A DNA stretch of 64,000 nt, from contig NZ_LMOU01000001.1 of assembly GCF_001423615.1 (NCBI RefSeq), positions 1,006,539 to 1,070,538 of the forward strand, read 5' to 3'. The first letter of the stretch is position 1, and each line of letters opens with the position of its first letter. This document shows, piece by piece, positions 38,516 to 47,496 of the stretch. Source of the stretch: Microbacterium sp. Leaf159. Its GTDB lineage: Bacteria; Actinomycetota; Actinomycetes; Actinomycetales; Microbacteriaceae. Position numbers and translations under genes: made by a program. A model generated the notes under the pieces. The model saw only the letters and a program-made list of their open reading frames with translations. It had not been told where the DNA came from and ran no database searches.

Positions 38516-40197
38516 CACGAGCCCACCTCTTTCTCGAACCATGAACTCGCGGACTGCTGGGAGAGCAGCTTCTTCTCTGCCTTGCGTTCTTTGCGCCAGA
38601 GGGCTTCTCTGGCCGACTCGTCTGCGACGAGGGGCGCGACCGTCTCGGCGAGACGACGAGCTGCGACGCGTGCGTAACGCGGCACGAGCGCGGACGGCGG
38701 GATGATGTCCCCCTGCGCACCCACGTCGGTCGAGATGACCGGCACGCCGTGCGCGATCGCCTCGAGCGTGGTGAGCGTGAGTCCCTCGTTGTGCGAGGCG
38801 ACGACGAGGACGTGCGCCTCGTCGAGCGTCTCGGACACCGGCGTTCTCGAGGTACGACGGATGATGTCCGCCGTCATCCCATCGGCCGCGATGATGTCGT
38901 CCACCCAACTGGAGAGTTCGCCGTCGCCGTGAAGGATGAATCGCAGCGTATGCCCCTGGCGCTTGAGCCGGTGCGCCATTGCGACGAAGACCTCTGGAGC
39001 CTTCTGGCGTGCCATGCGTCCCACGAAAGCGACCGTGAACGGCTCGTCAGCAGCGCGAGAACGGAACTCCGCGTCCTTCGGCTTGACCGTCAGACCTCCC
39101 AGCGGCGCCATCACGACACGATCGGCGGGAATGCGCTGGACGTCGGTCATCCAAGCTGCGAGGCTCGGCGAGATGACGTGGTGCTTCGTCATCGATCGCG
39201 ATGCGATCGCACTCGACAAGGGGTAACCACCGCCTGTGTACTCGACGATGTGAGTGCTGTCGACGATCGGTATACCCGGACGGGAAGCAGCAATCCAGGC
39301 CACCCGGTCGTAGAGCCACTGGTTGTGGTGGATCACGACGCCGCGCACATCGAAGGTCCGGAGCAGCCCGCGCAGCAGGGGCTCGACACCGGGTGTCTGC
39401 GACTCCACGGTCGGTTCGGAGAACGGCACGATCAGGGCACCGTCGAGCTCAGGTCGGGTGACCCACGGCTGATGGGAATCCCGGTTGCTGATCACGATCG
39501 GGAGGAATCCCGCTTCGCGTACGAGGCGGACCGTCTCGAACGCCCAGAGCTCAGCCCCGCCGAGCTCGAACCAGTGCAGTCCGATGATGACGGCTTTCTG
39601 CGCACCCTCAGCGGCCGGAGGCGCGAGAACGATCACGTCATCTTCATGCTCGCCGCCGGGAAGGAACTCCCGCGCGTAGCTTCGGGGTTCGATCGCGGTT
39701 GTCAGCTTCTTACGGAATCGCAGCAGAGACAGGTCACGAGCGTCGTCGTAGAGCAGTGGCGCCCTCGACTTCACCTGCCGCGCCATACCGCCGATGAGAC
39801 CGCGGCGAGGTGGACGGTAGGGATCCGCGGCGAGGACGTCGTCAGAGGAGATATGAAGATGACGGGTCGACGAGGCCACCAGCGCTTCGGACTCGGCCTC
39901 CGGGTGCTCCGGTTCCCGCTTTTCCGACTGCACGACGCTGACGACCTCAAAGGACTCGAGACGATTCCGGTTGTTGCGGGACATGCCGGTGAAGGTGGTG
40001 TCGTCCGTCAGCCGGGGCGTGGTGTCTACAGACCCGTCGTAGAGGTGCACGCGGAGCGTGCGTTCGGGAGCCATCAGCGCATGGAAATTCAACGCTCCCA
40101 CGAGCAGGCGACGCTCCCGATCAGAGAGATGTGCCCCCGTCTGCTGATCCGAGAAGCTGAAGAGTGCGGGCTGGTCGAGAGCTTTGAGAAGTGTCAC
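38512..40197 (-). CDS. Glycosyltransferase family 4 with long N-terminal extension
   Basis: 561 aa, about 180 residues longer than a simple GT4. Residues 1-190 carry no known motif and could be a protein- or acceptor-binding region. The GT-B part starts at GLHWFELGGAELWAF, with HIVEYTGGGY, FVGRMARQKAPEVF and the EX7E motif EGLTLTTLE. GTG start at 40197 without a clear ribosome site. Heads the minus-strand run and is divergent from the second ABC exporter across about 200 bases. Confidence 0.87.
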   Translation of the reverse strand: MTLLKALDQPALFSFSDQQTGAHLSDRERRLLVGALNFHALMAPERTLRVHLYDGSVDTTPRLTDDTTFTGMSRNNRNRLESFEVVSVVQSEKREPEHPEAESEALVASSTRHLHISSDDVLAADPYRPPRRGLIGGMARQVKSRAPLLYDDARDLSLLRFRKKLTTAIEPRSYAREFLPGGEHEDDVIVLAPPAAEGAQKAVIIGLHWFELGGAELWAFETVRLVREAGFLPIVISNRDSHQPWVTRPELDGALIVPFSEPTVESQTPGVEPLLRGLLRTFDVRGVVIHHNQWLYDRVAWIAASRPGIPIVDSTHIVEYTGGGYPLSSAIASRSMTKHHVISPSLAAWMTDVQRIPADRVVMAPLGGLTVKPKDAEFRSRAADEPFTVAFVGRMARQKAPEVFVAMAHRLKRQGHTLRFILHGDGELSSWVDDIIAADGMTADIIRRTSRTPVSETLDEAHVLVVASHNEGLTLTTLEAIAHGVPVISTDVGAQGDIIPPSALVPRYARVAARRLAETVAPLVADESAREALWRKERKAEKKLLSQQSASSWFEKEVGSW

Positions 40198-40394
40198 AGA
40201 TTCAGGTTGCTTTCAGATCGACGGACGCACGAGACCTCGGTGATCCTATCAGCGACAGCCCTGCGCACCCTGGATCGCCCCTGAGTCGCGCAGCTGCTCC
40301 ATCCCATCGATCTGCCAGGGAACGAGTGCGCGGACTCGTATGATTGCTCTCGGTGCGCGCGAGACGGTCGGCGCATACGGAAGGTGGAATCGCG

Positions 40395-41261
40395 GTGCAA
40401 CAGACTGGCACAGTCGATGACCAGAGGATGACGACCCCCGGAGCGAATCGAGGTCTCCTCGAGGTCTTCCGACAGCGGCATCTCCTCTCGCTCATCGTCC
40501 GCAAGGAAGTGCAGATCAGATACCGGGGCTCGATCTTCGGTTGGCTCTGGTCCTATGTGAAACCATTGGTCCAGTTCGTCGTCTTCTTCGTCGCGATCGG
40601 TGTGTTCCTCGGCCTGAACGACCGCGTCGACTTCTTCCCGATCTACCTGCTCTCCGGCATCACGGTCGTCACCTTCTTCAACGAGGCGTTCGCGAACGGC
40701 ACGCGGTCACTCGTGGACAATGCGGCCCTGATCAAGAAGATCTACCTGCCCCGAGAGATGTTCCCCGTCGCGAGCATGCTGATCGCCGCCGTGAACACGG
40801 TTCCGCAGATCATCGTGGTGATCGCCATTTCGCTGTTCTTCGGGTGGACTCCGTCCTTCGTCTCACTAGGAGCAATCCTGCTGGCGCTGGTCATCATCGC
40901 CGTTCTCGCCAGCGGCCTCGGACTGTTCTTCGGTTCGATCAACGTGACCTTCCGTGACGCCCAGAGCTTCGTCGAGATCATCGTCATGGTCGCGATCTGG
41001 GCGTCGCCCGTCATGTACGAGTGGACGCAGGTCGCCCGCGTCGTTCCCGACTGGCTCTTCGTGCTCTATCGACTCAACCCGATCACGGCCGCTGTCGAGC
41101 TCTTCCACTACGGAGTCTGGTACCCGCTCGGGCCCGACGCCGCTCCCCTGCCCGACGTATGGATGTACGGGCTGATCGCACTCGTGACGTCATTCATCGC
41201 GCTGGTCATCGGCCAGCTCGTCTTCCGCCGACTGGAGGGCCGCTTTGCCCAAGACCTCTGA
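40395..41261 (+). CDS. wzm: Polysaccharide ABC exporter, permease subunit (Wzm-like), copy 2
   Basis: 288 aa, six membrane helices. Start at the GTG at 40395 with GGAAGGTGG upstream; an ATG at 40429 has poor spacing. The N-terminal amphipathic segment LLSLIVRKEVQIRYRGSIFGWLWSYVKP is the ABC-2 polysaccharide exporter signature. It is only distantly similar to copy 1, so the two exporters probably carry different polymers. The 197 bases upstream are shared with a divergent GT4 gene and show no convincing promoter. Confidence 0.9.
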   Translation: MQQTGTVDDQRMTTPGANRGLLEVFRQRHLLSLIVRKEVQIRYRGSIFGWLWSYVKPLVQFVVFFVAIGVFLGLNDRVDFFPIYLLSGITVVTFFNEAFANGTRSLVDNAALIKKIYLPREMFPVASMLIAAVNTVPQIIVVIAISLFFGWTPSFVSLGAILLALVIIAVLASGLGLFFGSINVTFRDAQSFVEIIVMVAIWASPVMYEWTQVARVVPDWLFVLYRLNPITAAVELFHYGVWYPLGPDAAPLPDVWMYGLIALVTSFIALVIGQLVFRRLEGRFAQDL

Positions 41262-41988
41262 TACGCAGGCGCTGCCGCGGATCATCATCGATGACGTCCA
41301 CAAGACCTTCAAGCTCCGACACACTCACTCCATCAAGGAGACGGCGCTCGCCGCGATCCGTCGCAAGCCGCTGACGACCGACTTCCACGCTCTGGACGGC
41401 GTCTCGTTCGAGATCGGCGAGGGCGAGTCGGTCGCACTGCTCGGCTTCAACGGATCCGGCAAGTCGACCATGCTCAAGCTGATCTCGGGAGTGCTCGAGC
41501 CCGATGCCGGCTCTGTGCTCACCCGCGGTCGCGTCGCGGGTCTGATCGAGGTGGGCGCAGGCTTCCACCCCGACCTCTCCGGCCGGGAGAACATCTTCCT
41601 CAACGCGGCGATCCTGGGTATGAGCAAGAAGGAGACCCAGGCGCGGTACGAGGAGATCGTCGCCTTCAGTGAGATCGAGCAGTTCATCGACACCGAGGTG
41701 AAGCATTACTCCTCGGGGATGTTTCTCCGTCTGGCCTTCTCCGTGGCCATCCACACCGAGATGGACGTGCTCCTGATCGACGAGATCCTCTCGGTCGGCG
41801 ACGAACCGTTCCAGAAGAAGTGTCTCGCTCGGGTGCGCGAGCTGCATGCGAAGGGCAAGACCCTCGTCGTGGTCAGCCACGATCTGAACATGGTCGCGAA
41901 TCTGTGCGATCGCGGCATCCTTCTCCAGAACGGCAAGATCCGCTACGACGGCCCCAGCAAGGACGCGGTCGAGGTCATGCGCTCGTAA
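41245..41988 (+). CDS. wzt: Polysaccharide ABC exporter, ATP-binding subunit (Wzt-like), copy 2
   Basis: 247 aa from a TTG at 41245 with GGAGG 6 bases before it; the gene overlaps the permease by 17 bases. Walker A GFNGSGKS at 67-74, signature YSSGMFLRLAF, Walker B LLIDEILSVGD and the switch His in VVSHD. Again the short form without a C-terminal glycan-binding domain. Confidence 0.92.
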   Translation: MPKTSDTQALPRIIIDDVHKTFKLRHTHSIKETALAAIRRKPLTTDFHALDGVSFEIGEGESVALLGFNGSGKSTMLKLISGVLEPDAGSVLTRGRVAGLIEVGAGFHPDLSGRENIFLNAAILGMSKKETQARYEEIVAFSEIEQFIDTEVKHYSSGMFLRLAFSVAIHTEMDVLLIDEILSVGDEPFQKKCLARVRELHAKGKTLVVVSHDLNMVANLCDRGILLQNGKIRYDGPSKDAVEVMRS

Positions 41989-41994
41989 GAAGAC

Positions 41995-42024
41995 GAGGCC
42001 GGCTGGGCCCGCCCGCGAGGCCTC
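41995..42024. terminator. Weak hairpin between converging genes
   Basis: GAGGCC (41995-42000) pairs with GGCCTC (42019-42024) over an 18-base GC-rich loop, between wzt copy 2 and the GT4 on the minus strand. No T-run; low support. Confidence 0.3.
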
Positions 42025-43096
42025 ACAGGTCGGCGTGCAGACCCCACACGCGCTCTGCGGCGCCGAGCCACGAGAACGATCTCGAACGATCCGCGCCCAG
42101 CACACTGAGGCGTCTGGCCCCGTCACCGACGGCATTCTCGACTGCCGCGGCCATGTCGGACGGGCCGACGATCACTCCGCCGTCCGCGATCACGTCACGG
42201 TGCACTCCGCTCTCGACGGCGATCACCGGCACTCCGAGCGTCATGGCCTCGATGACACGCCATGGCCACGCCGCGAGCGCGCTCGTCGCCACCAGCGCGG
42301 AGGCACCCGCGAAGACCGCGGCCCGGTCGTCCGCAGACAGCGACCCGCGCACGTGCGCACGTGATTCGGGCAGTCCGGCGGCCGCTGCGATCTCAGCGAA
42401 CCGCGGCTCCGCTCCCTCCGGTGCGTCGAGGACCACCGCGTCCTTGCCTGCAGCGACAGCGGCGCGGAATCCGGTCTCCAGCGACTCCGCGGTGCCGGTC
42501 AGCACGACGTATCCGGCCGGCAGGGAGAGAGAGGCGCGTCGCGCGACCGCGTCGAGCGGGACGACGAAACCTGAGGGAGCAGCGCCGGAGATGACACGGA
42601 TGCGCCCCTTGAGCTTCGCGACCTCGGCGAGCCGCTCACCCACCGCGTGCGATGGCACGACGACCGCATCCGCGTGCTTGACCGCGCGCTTCAGCATCGC
42701 GCGCTGCCAGGCGACCGCGGCCTTGGGCAGGACTTCGGGCGACTCCCAGGCGTGCAGATCCCAGAGCGTGACCGTCGTCTGGTCATGGTCGTGCACTCGA
42801 TCGTGTCGAACGAGAGGCGCCATCAAGGTCGCGGAGTGGATGAGACCACCCCCGACTCCCGGAGCGATCCCGAGCTGCCAGGACGCCGCGAGCTCCCGTC
42901 GCGCGAGCGAGAGCCTGCGCACGTCGGCGAGGCCGGGGATGTGCACCTCGGAGCCTGCCGGGATGATCGCCTCCACAGCGCAGCCGGACGGGGCCGTCGA
43001 CACGAGCGCCGCCGCGAGATCCGAGGCCGCCGATGCGTGATCCGGATCGACCACATGCGTCAGTTGATCCAGAACAACACGCAACCGAGCACCCAT
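42023..43096 (-). CDS. Glycosyltransferase family 4, divergent
   Basis: 357 aa from the ATG at 43096, 6 bases after TACTGT (leaderless pattern). The GT-B C-terminal half is recognisable by VVPSHAVGERL, RIRVISGAAPSGF and WPWRVIEAMTLGVPVIA. The second Glu of EX7E is present but the first is not: Ala-Ala-Trp-Pro stands there. The N-terminal half has a LWDLHAWESPE acceptor-like loop. It may be a rhamnosyl- or mannosyltransferase with altered catalysis. Confidence 0.8.
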   Translation of the reverse strand: MGARLRVVLDQLTHVVDPDHASAASDLAAALVSTAPSGCAVEAIIPAGSEVHIPGLADVRRLSLARRELAASWQLGIAPGVGGGLIHSATLMAPLVRHDRVHDHDQTTVTLWDLHAWESPEVLPKAAVAWQRAMLKRAVKHADAVVVPSHAVGERLAEVAKLKGRIRVISGAAPSGFVVPLDAVARRASLSLPAGYVVLTGTAESLETGFRAAVAAGKDAVVLDAPEGAEPRFAEIAAAAGLPESRAHVRGSLSADDRAAVFAGASALVATSALAAWPWRVIEAMTLGVPVIAVESGVHRDVIADGGVIVGPSDMAAAVENAVGDGARRLSVLGADRSRSFSWLGAAERVWGLHADL

Positions 43097-43102
43097 GCGA
43101 CA

Positions 43103-43108
43103 ACAGTA
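43103..43108 (-). promoter_or_regulatory. -10 element, leaderless GT4 gene
   Basis: TACTGT on the minus strand with a 6-base gap to the ATG at 43096. Confidence 0.4.
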
Positions 43109-43191
43109 GTCGTCAGACGCTGAAGAACCCGGGAGCACGACCGTACAAGGCCGGAGTGCACCGCGCAGACCCCTGATATGCCGCTTCGTGC

Positions 43192-43197
43192 TTGAAT
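43192..43197 (+). promoter_or_regulatory. -10 element, leaderless DUF4012 gene
   Basis: TTGAAT, 6 bases before the GTG at 43204. It overlaps an alternative TTG start at 43192, which this reading rejects. Confidence 0.4.
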
Positions 43198-43203
43198 GCA
43201 GGG

Positions 43204-44964
43204 GTGAGTGACGGACGCCTGCCTGTACGTCGTCGGTGGTTGCGGTGGACCATCGGCGTGATCGTGACGTTCCTCGTGCTCGCGATCGGGTGGGTGACGA
43301 TCCGCGGCATCGGCGCAGTGAACGATCTGCAGCAGGTCGCGACGTCGTCATCCACGCTCAAGGAGGCGATCGGCCAGGGCGACCTCGACAAGGCCGCATC
43401 GCTGTCGGCCCGCATCGCCCATCACGCGGAGTCCGCCCATGACCTCACATCGGATCCGATCTGGCAGGGCTTCGGGTTCGTGCCGTGGCTGGGGCCGAAC
43501 TTCACGGCGGTGGCCGATGTCGCCGAGATCGCCGACGATGTCGCCGCCGATGCGCTCGTGCCCGTGCTCGAGGCCGCCGGGGAACTCGACCTCGCCAGCC
43601 TGGGCCTGTCGGGCGGGGTCATCGACCTCGCACCTTTCGCGCAGATCGAGCCCTCACTCGCTGATGCCAGCGCCACGCTCAGTTCCGCCGAGGATCGCGC
43701 TCTCGGCATCGACGCGGATGCGACGCTCCCCCCGCTCGCGGATGCCGTGCGCGAGATGCGATCGACCGTCACGCAGGCCGCGACGGTGGTGGGTTCGCTG
43801 CACGGCGCCGCGGCTCTGCTGCCCACCATGCTCGGTGCCGAGGGCCCGCGGAACTATGTGCTGGCGATGCAGAACAACGCGGAACTGCGTTCATCCGGCG
43901 GAATCATCGGCGCGATCGCGCTGCTCCATGCGGAGAACGGCCGGATCACGTTGGTCCAGCAGGCCTCGGTCCCGGACTTCCCCGCGCTGGACACTCCGAT
44001 CCCGCTCAGCGAATCGACCGTCGCGCTCTTCGAGGACCGTCCAGGCCGCTACATGCAGAACCTGACCAGCATCCCGGACTTCACCGAGGCAGGCCCCGCG
44101 ATCGCCACCCGCTGGCAGGACCGCTTCGGGCAGCCCGTCGACGGTGTCATCGCGGTGGACGCGGTCATGACGGAGAACCTGCTCGAGGCCACCGGGCCGC
44201 TGACCTTCGGCCCTTTCAGCGTCACGAAGGAGACGGTGGTGAGCCTGCTCCTCTCGGAGATCTACGCCGCGGTCCCAGACCCGAGGGCGCAGGACGAGAT
44301 CTTCTCGCAGGCCGCCGCCGCGCTGCTGTCTGCCGCCCTGTCGACGGCCGAACCGAAGGACCTGGTCTCCGCCTTGGCGGCATCGGCGGATCAGGATCGT
44401 ATCCGGATCTGGAGCGCGCACGAAGAAGAGGAAGCGCTTCTCTCCGGTACTTCTCTCGGCGGCGCGATTCCGACCGACGACACCGAGACCCATGTGGGCG
44501 TGCTGTTCAACGACACCACCGGCGGAAAGATGGATTACTACACCGACGCCACCATCTCGACCTCGATCGGCACGTGCGACGGTCAGCCGACCACTCAGGT
44601 GACGGTGACGTGGACGAACGATGCCCCGGCAGATGCTGCCACGTCGCTGCCGCCGTACGTCACGGCCGACGGCTTCTACGGCGTGCCGGCAGGGTCGACC
44701 CGCACGCTGATCACCGTGTACGGGCCCGAGGGCGCCACTCCTTCGCACATCGACCGCGACGGGAAGGAGGAGAGCGTCCAGACGGCGCTCCTCGGTTCGC
44801 GCGCCGCCGTGCAGCACGAGGTGCTGCTGGCCCCCGGTGAGACCTCTACGATCACCGTCGAGTACCAAGGAACGGGCGCGGGCGAACGGCTCACGGTCGT
44901 CGATCACACGCCGATGATCCGCACCCCGGAGACATCTCGGGAACAACTGCGTTGCGCGTCGTGA
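43204..44964 (+). CDS. DUF4012 membrane-anchored protein
   Basis: 586 aa from the GTG at 43204. A basic N-terminus and one membrane helix (about 15-38) precede a large exported region. The DUF4012 core is visible in LGAEGPRNYVLAMQNNAELRSSGGIIG and the following LDTPIPLSES and DFTEAGPAIATRWQDRFGQPVDG. The family recurs in Gram-positive and other capsule clusters and its function is unknown. The position beside glycosyltransferases and an LCP gene suggests a role in polymer attachment or length control outside the cell. Confidence 0.85.
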   Translation: MSDGRLPVRRRWLRWTIGVIVTFLVLAIGWVTIRGIGAVNDLQQVATSSSTLKEAIGQGDLDKAASLSARIAHHAESAHDLTSDPIWQGFGFVPWLGPNFTAVADVAEIADDVAADALVPVLEAAGELDLASLGLSGGVIDLAPFAQIEPSLADASATLSSAEDRALGIDADATLPPLADAVREMRSTVTQAATVVGSLHGAAALLPTMLGAEGPRNYVLAMQNNAELRSSGGIIGAIALLHAENGRITLVQQASVPDFPALDTPIPLSESTVALFEDRPGRYMQNLTSIPDFTEAGPAIATRWQDRFGQPVDGVIAVDAVMTENLLEATGPLTFGPFSVTKETVVSLLLSEIYAAVPDPRAQDEIFSQAAAALLSAALSTAEPKDLVSALAASADQDRIRIWSAHEEEEALLSGTSLGGAIPTDDTETHVGVLFNDTTGGKMDYYTDATISTSIGTCDGQPTTQVTVTWTNDAPADAATSLPPYVTADGFYGVPAGSTRTLITVYGPEGATPSHIDRDGKEESVQTALLGSRAAVQHEVLLAPGETSTITVEYQGTGAGERLTVVDHTPMIRTPETSREQLRCAS

Positions 44965-44989
44965 CTTTCCCCATCCGATGATGTAGGGT
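44961..44989 (+). promoter_or_regulatory. Promoter of the sortase-substrate gene
   Basis: GTGACT (44961-44966) and TAGGGT (44984-44989) are 17 bases apart. The transcript would have a leader of about 110 bases that contains a small TCGGAT/ATCCGA hairpin. Confidence 0.4.
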
Positions 44990-45107
44990 CATTCTCACTG
45001 GGGAATATCTGGGTTCTGCAATTCTGTCGTGGGGACAGGAAGAACTCACGCAGTCGGATGCAGGGGTGTATCCGAGGGCGATTCCGCATGAAATTCTGGG
45101 GAGAATC

Positions 45108-45689
45108 ATGCTGAAGAAACTGGCTGCAATCAGCCTTACTGCTGGCGTACTCGTGCTCATGGCACCTGCTGTCGCCTCTGCCGCGCCGGTCGTTCCGACC
45201 GAGTCCGACTCGTACTCGGGCACACCGCGCGTGGGCGTCGATGATCCGATCATCGACATCTGCGACGTATCGACCGTCGCCTTCGGCGCAGGATACTTCC
45301 TGCCGTCCGAGAACGTCGGAGTGTCCGTCTCGGGTCTCAATGCCGGTGACTCCGCGGTGTCCGGGAACACGGCGGCTGCCGACGGCAGCCTCCTCGTCAC
45401 CTTCCGCCCGCCGTCCGACGGCAACGGTTCGTACGCGCTCGCCTTCACCGGCTCGCGCTCGTACACCGCGACCATCACGGTCTCCAAGGGACACGACGAC
45501 GCCTCGAGCTGCGATCACGACCCCGGGGTCGCGAGCGCAGGTACCGAGCTTCCGCTCACCGGCGGCGGACTCGAGCTCGCCCTCACCGGCGGCAGCGTGT
45601 CGCCGTGGATTCTCGGCGGAGGAGCCGCTGCCCTCGTGGCAGGTGGAGCCCTCGTCGCGACAGGAGTCGTGCGCCGCAAGCGCGCCTAG
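45108..45689 (+). CDS. Small secreted protein with LPXTG-type sorting signal
   Basis: 193 aa, ATG with GGGGAGAA upstream. Signal peptide residues 1-26 (cleavage after AVASA). The mature part is a beta-rich Ig-like domain of about 110 residues with two Cys (C52, C135). The C-terminus has LPLTG at 148-152 and a second LALTG at 157-161, then a hydrophobic helix (167-187) and RRKRA. It is probably anchored to peptidoglycan by sortase, or stays membrane-bound. Function unknown; possibly an abundant wall protein, given its good promoter and strong terminator. Confidence 0.8.
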   Translation: MLKKLAAISLTAGVLVLMAPAVASAAPVVPTESDSYSGTPRVGVDDPIIDICDVSTVAFGAGYFLPSENVGVSVSGLNAGDSAVSGNTAAADGSLLVTFRPPSDGNGSYALAFTGSRSYTATITVSKGHDDASSCDHDPGVASAGTELPLTGGGLELALTGGSVSPWILGGGAAALVAGGALVATGVVRRKRA

Positions 45690-45693
45690 GTCA

Positions 45694-45716
45694 GATCCTC
45701 GCTTCGTGCGGGGATC
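45694..45716. repeat. Hairpin 1 of intergenic series
   Basis: GATCCTCGC (45694-45702), loop TTCGT, GCGGGGATC (45708-45716): 9 bp with one G-U pair. Starts 5 bases after the sortase-substrate stop. Confidence 0.6.
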
Positions 45717-45721
45717 GACTG

Positions 45722-45758
45722 GACGACGGTGATCCCTCCCCCTCCGATCACCGTCGTC
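45722..45758. terminator. Hairpin 2: 13-bp perfect stem
   Basis: Arms 45722-45734 and 45746-45758 pair perfectly around an 11-base C-rich loop. There is no T-run, so it may be a stalling or stability element ahead of the stronger terminator. Confidence 0.6.
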
Positions 45759-45783
45759 TGGTGAATCCGGTCTCGTACCGGAG

Positions 45784-45825
45784 GCCCACGACCGCCACTC
45801 TCACTCTCAGGTGGCGGTCGTGGGC
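45784..45825 (+). terminator. Strong intrinsic terminator (15-bp perfect stem)
   Basis: GCCCACGACCGCCAC (45784-45798) pairs with its complement at 45811-45825 across a 12-base loop, followed by TTATT on the plus strand. It ends the sortase-substrate transcript. On the minus strand no T-run follows. Confidence 0.75.
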
Positions 45826-46041
45826 TTATTCGCGCCCTCGGGAGGGCGGGAATCGCACCATCCACGCCGTATGGCGCGGTAATCCGCGCCCTCATGCTCA
45901 GGCGGTCGCATAGACCGCCCCACCGCACACGCTGCCCCTCGGGCACGGGGCACGACTCACAGGCCGCACGCACCGGCTCACCTAGACCGTGCCCGCGCAA
46001 CGCCGATCTCCGATCGCCGAGCGCTACTACCCGTTCCCGTG
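45826..46041. other. Gene-free spacer with further hairpins
   Basis: Rest of the 352-base gap between two converging genes. It contains perfect hairpins at 45833-45848 (6 bp), 45873-45890 (7 bp, TAAT loop), 45901-45919 (7 bp) and 45933-45945 (5 bp). No coding frame, tRNA or promoter was recognised. Confidence 0.6.
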
Positions 46042-47496
46042 TCAGGGCGTCGGGGTCGGGGTCTCCGTCGGCGGGTGCAGCGTCTGCTGCATCAGGTCGT
46101 GGATGTACGCGTAGTCGGGCGTGTGCTCGTCCACGCCGTTCTCGGGGGTGAGCTCGATCGTCGTGATCGTCTGCTCCTTGGCCTTCGTCATCAGATCGAA
46201 GAACTCAGGCAGCTTGTCCTGAGGCAGGTCGGTGCTGATGAGGGCGGTGCCCGCGGCAGCCACCTCATTGAAGCGAGTGAGCACCGTCTGCGGCGTGAAC
46301 TGCGCGAGGATCGCCTCCTGCAGTTCACGCTGGCGCTTCATGCGGTCCCAGTCGCTCGTCGTGTACCGCGAGCGCGCGTACCACTGGGCGGTGTCACCGT
46401 TCATGTGCTGCTGGCCGACCTCGATCCACCCGATCGCCCAGGCATCGACGTCGTAGGGATCCGTGCCCTCCGGCGGGCCGCCCATCGGCAGCCGCTCCGT
46501 GACGTTGATGTCCACACCCCCGAGCGCATCGACGAGAGCTGCGAAGCCGTGCATGTCCACGAAGACGTAATAGGGGATCTCGATGCCGAGAACGCCCTCT
46601 GCGGCATCCTTCGTCGCCTCGATGCCCGGATCGGAGCCTTGCGCGACCGCATCGGGATACAGCCCTTGACCCTCGTCTTCCCGGCAGATCTCCGCGGCGT
46701 TGCGCACGTGGTTCATCCAGCCGTTCCATCCGCAGGAACTCGAGCCGTGCCCCTCGAAGCCGTTCGGATACAGCGCCTGCATCGGGCTGCCCTCGCTGAA
46801 CGGCGCGTTCGGGAGCTCGCGCGGGATGCCCGTGATCGTGACGGCACCGGTCGTCGCGTTCACCGAGACGACCGAGATGCTGTCGAACCGCATCGAGTCG
46901 CGGCCGTCTCCGCTGTCGGCGCCGAGCAGGAGGATATTGTAGTACCCCTCGCTCGGCGGCAGGCTGGGCCCGCTCTGACCGAAGATCGTGCTGATCGTGC
47001 CGCGAGCGGTGCCGACGTACGATGCCGCATAGCCCATCCCCGTGCCGACCAGGCCGAGGAGCAGCAGGGCGACGAGCGGAATGGCGAATTTCGACGGTGC
47101 CGGGATCCGGACGATCCGCACGAGCCGGAGCACGTCGAAGGTGAGGACGAGCCACAGCACGATGTAAGCGATGATCAGCACCTGCACCAGCGTGAGGACC
47201 ACGGCCGAGAACCAGCCGCCCCCGACGGTGAGCCACAGCAGCACCGGGCGCGCGAACAGAGCGAGTCCGGCACCGACGATCACCAGGAACCACGCGAGAA
47301 GCGTCGCACCCAGTCCGAAGCGCCCGAGCCTGCGGTTGCCTGCGAGCACCTGAGCCGAACCCGGCACCAGCACGTTCAGCAGCACCAGCCACCAGCCGCG
47401 CTTGGTCATCGTCCCGGCATCCGCCGGATCCGGATTCCTCAGCGGGCGCGTCTCGATCAGCGGTCGCGCCGACCCGCGCGGCGGCGCAAGGGTCAC
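46042..47496 (-). CDS. LytR-CpsA-Psr (LCP) family glycopolymer ligase
   Basis: 484 aa. The N-terminal third has four or five membrane helices, more than the single helix of many LCP proteins, and includes a [19 protein letters not shown] stretch. The exported LCP domain starts at [22 protein letters not shown], with ITGIPREL (pyrophosphate-binding Arg) and [22 protein letters not shown] enzymes move lipid-linked polymers to peptidoglycan, so it is the likely final step for the polymers made in this island. The GTG at 47496 overlaps the purE stop by 4 bases. The C-terminus is a Thr/Pro tail. Confidence 0.93.
   Translation of the reverse strand: MTLAPPRGSARPLIETRPLRNPDPADAGTMTKRGWWLVLLNVLVPGSAQVLAGNRRLGRFGLGATLLAWFLVIVGAGLALFARPVLLWLTVGGGWFSAVVLTLVQVLIIAYIVLWLVLTFDVLRLVRIVRIPAPSKFAIPLVALLLLGLVGTGMGYAASYVGTARGTISTIFGQSGPSLPPSEGYYNILLLGADSGDGRDSMRFDSISVVSVNATTGAVTITGIPRELPNAPFSEGSPMQALYPNGFEGHGSSSCGWNGWMNHVRNAAEICREDEGQGLYPDAVAQGSDPGIEATKDAAEGVLGIEIPYYVFVDMHGFAALVDALGGVDINVTERLPMGGPPEGTDPYDVDAWAIGWIEVGQQHMNGDTAQWYARSRYTTSDWDRMKRQRELQEAILAQFTPQTVLTRFNEVAAAGTALISTDLPQDKLPEFFDLMTKAKEQTITTIELTPENGVDEHTPDYAYIHDLMQQTLHPPTETPTPTP

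Noticed and set aside
43192..43203. TTG start for the DUF4012 gene
   Set aside because: The TTG is inside the likely -10 TTGAAT and has no ribosome site; the GTG at 43204 has the 6-base leaderless spacing.
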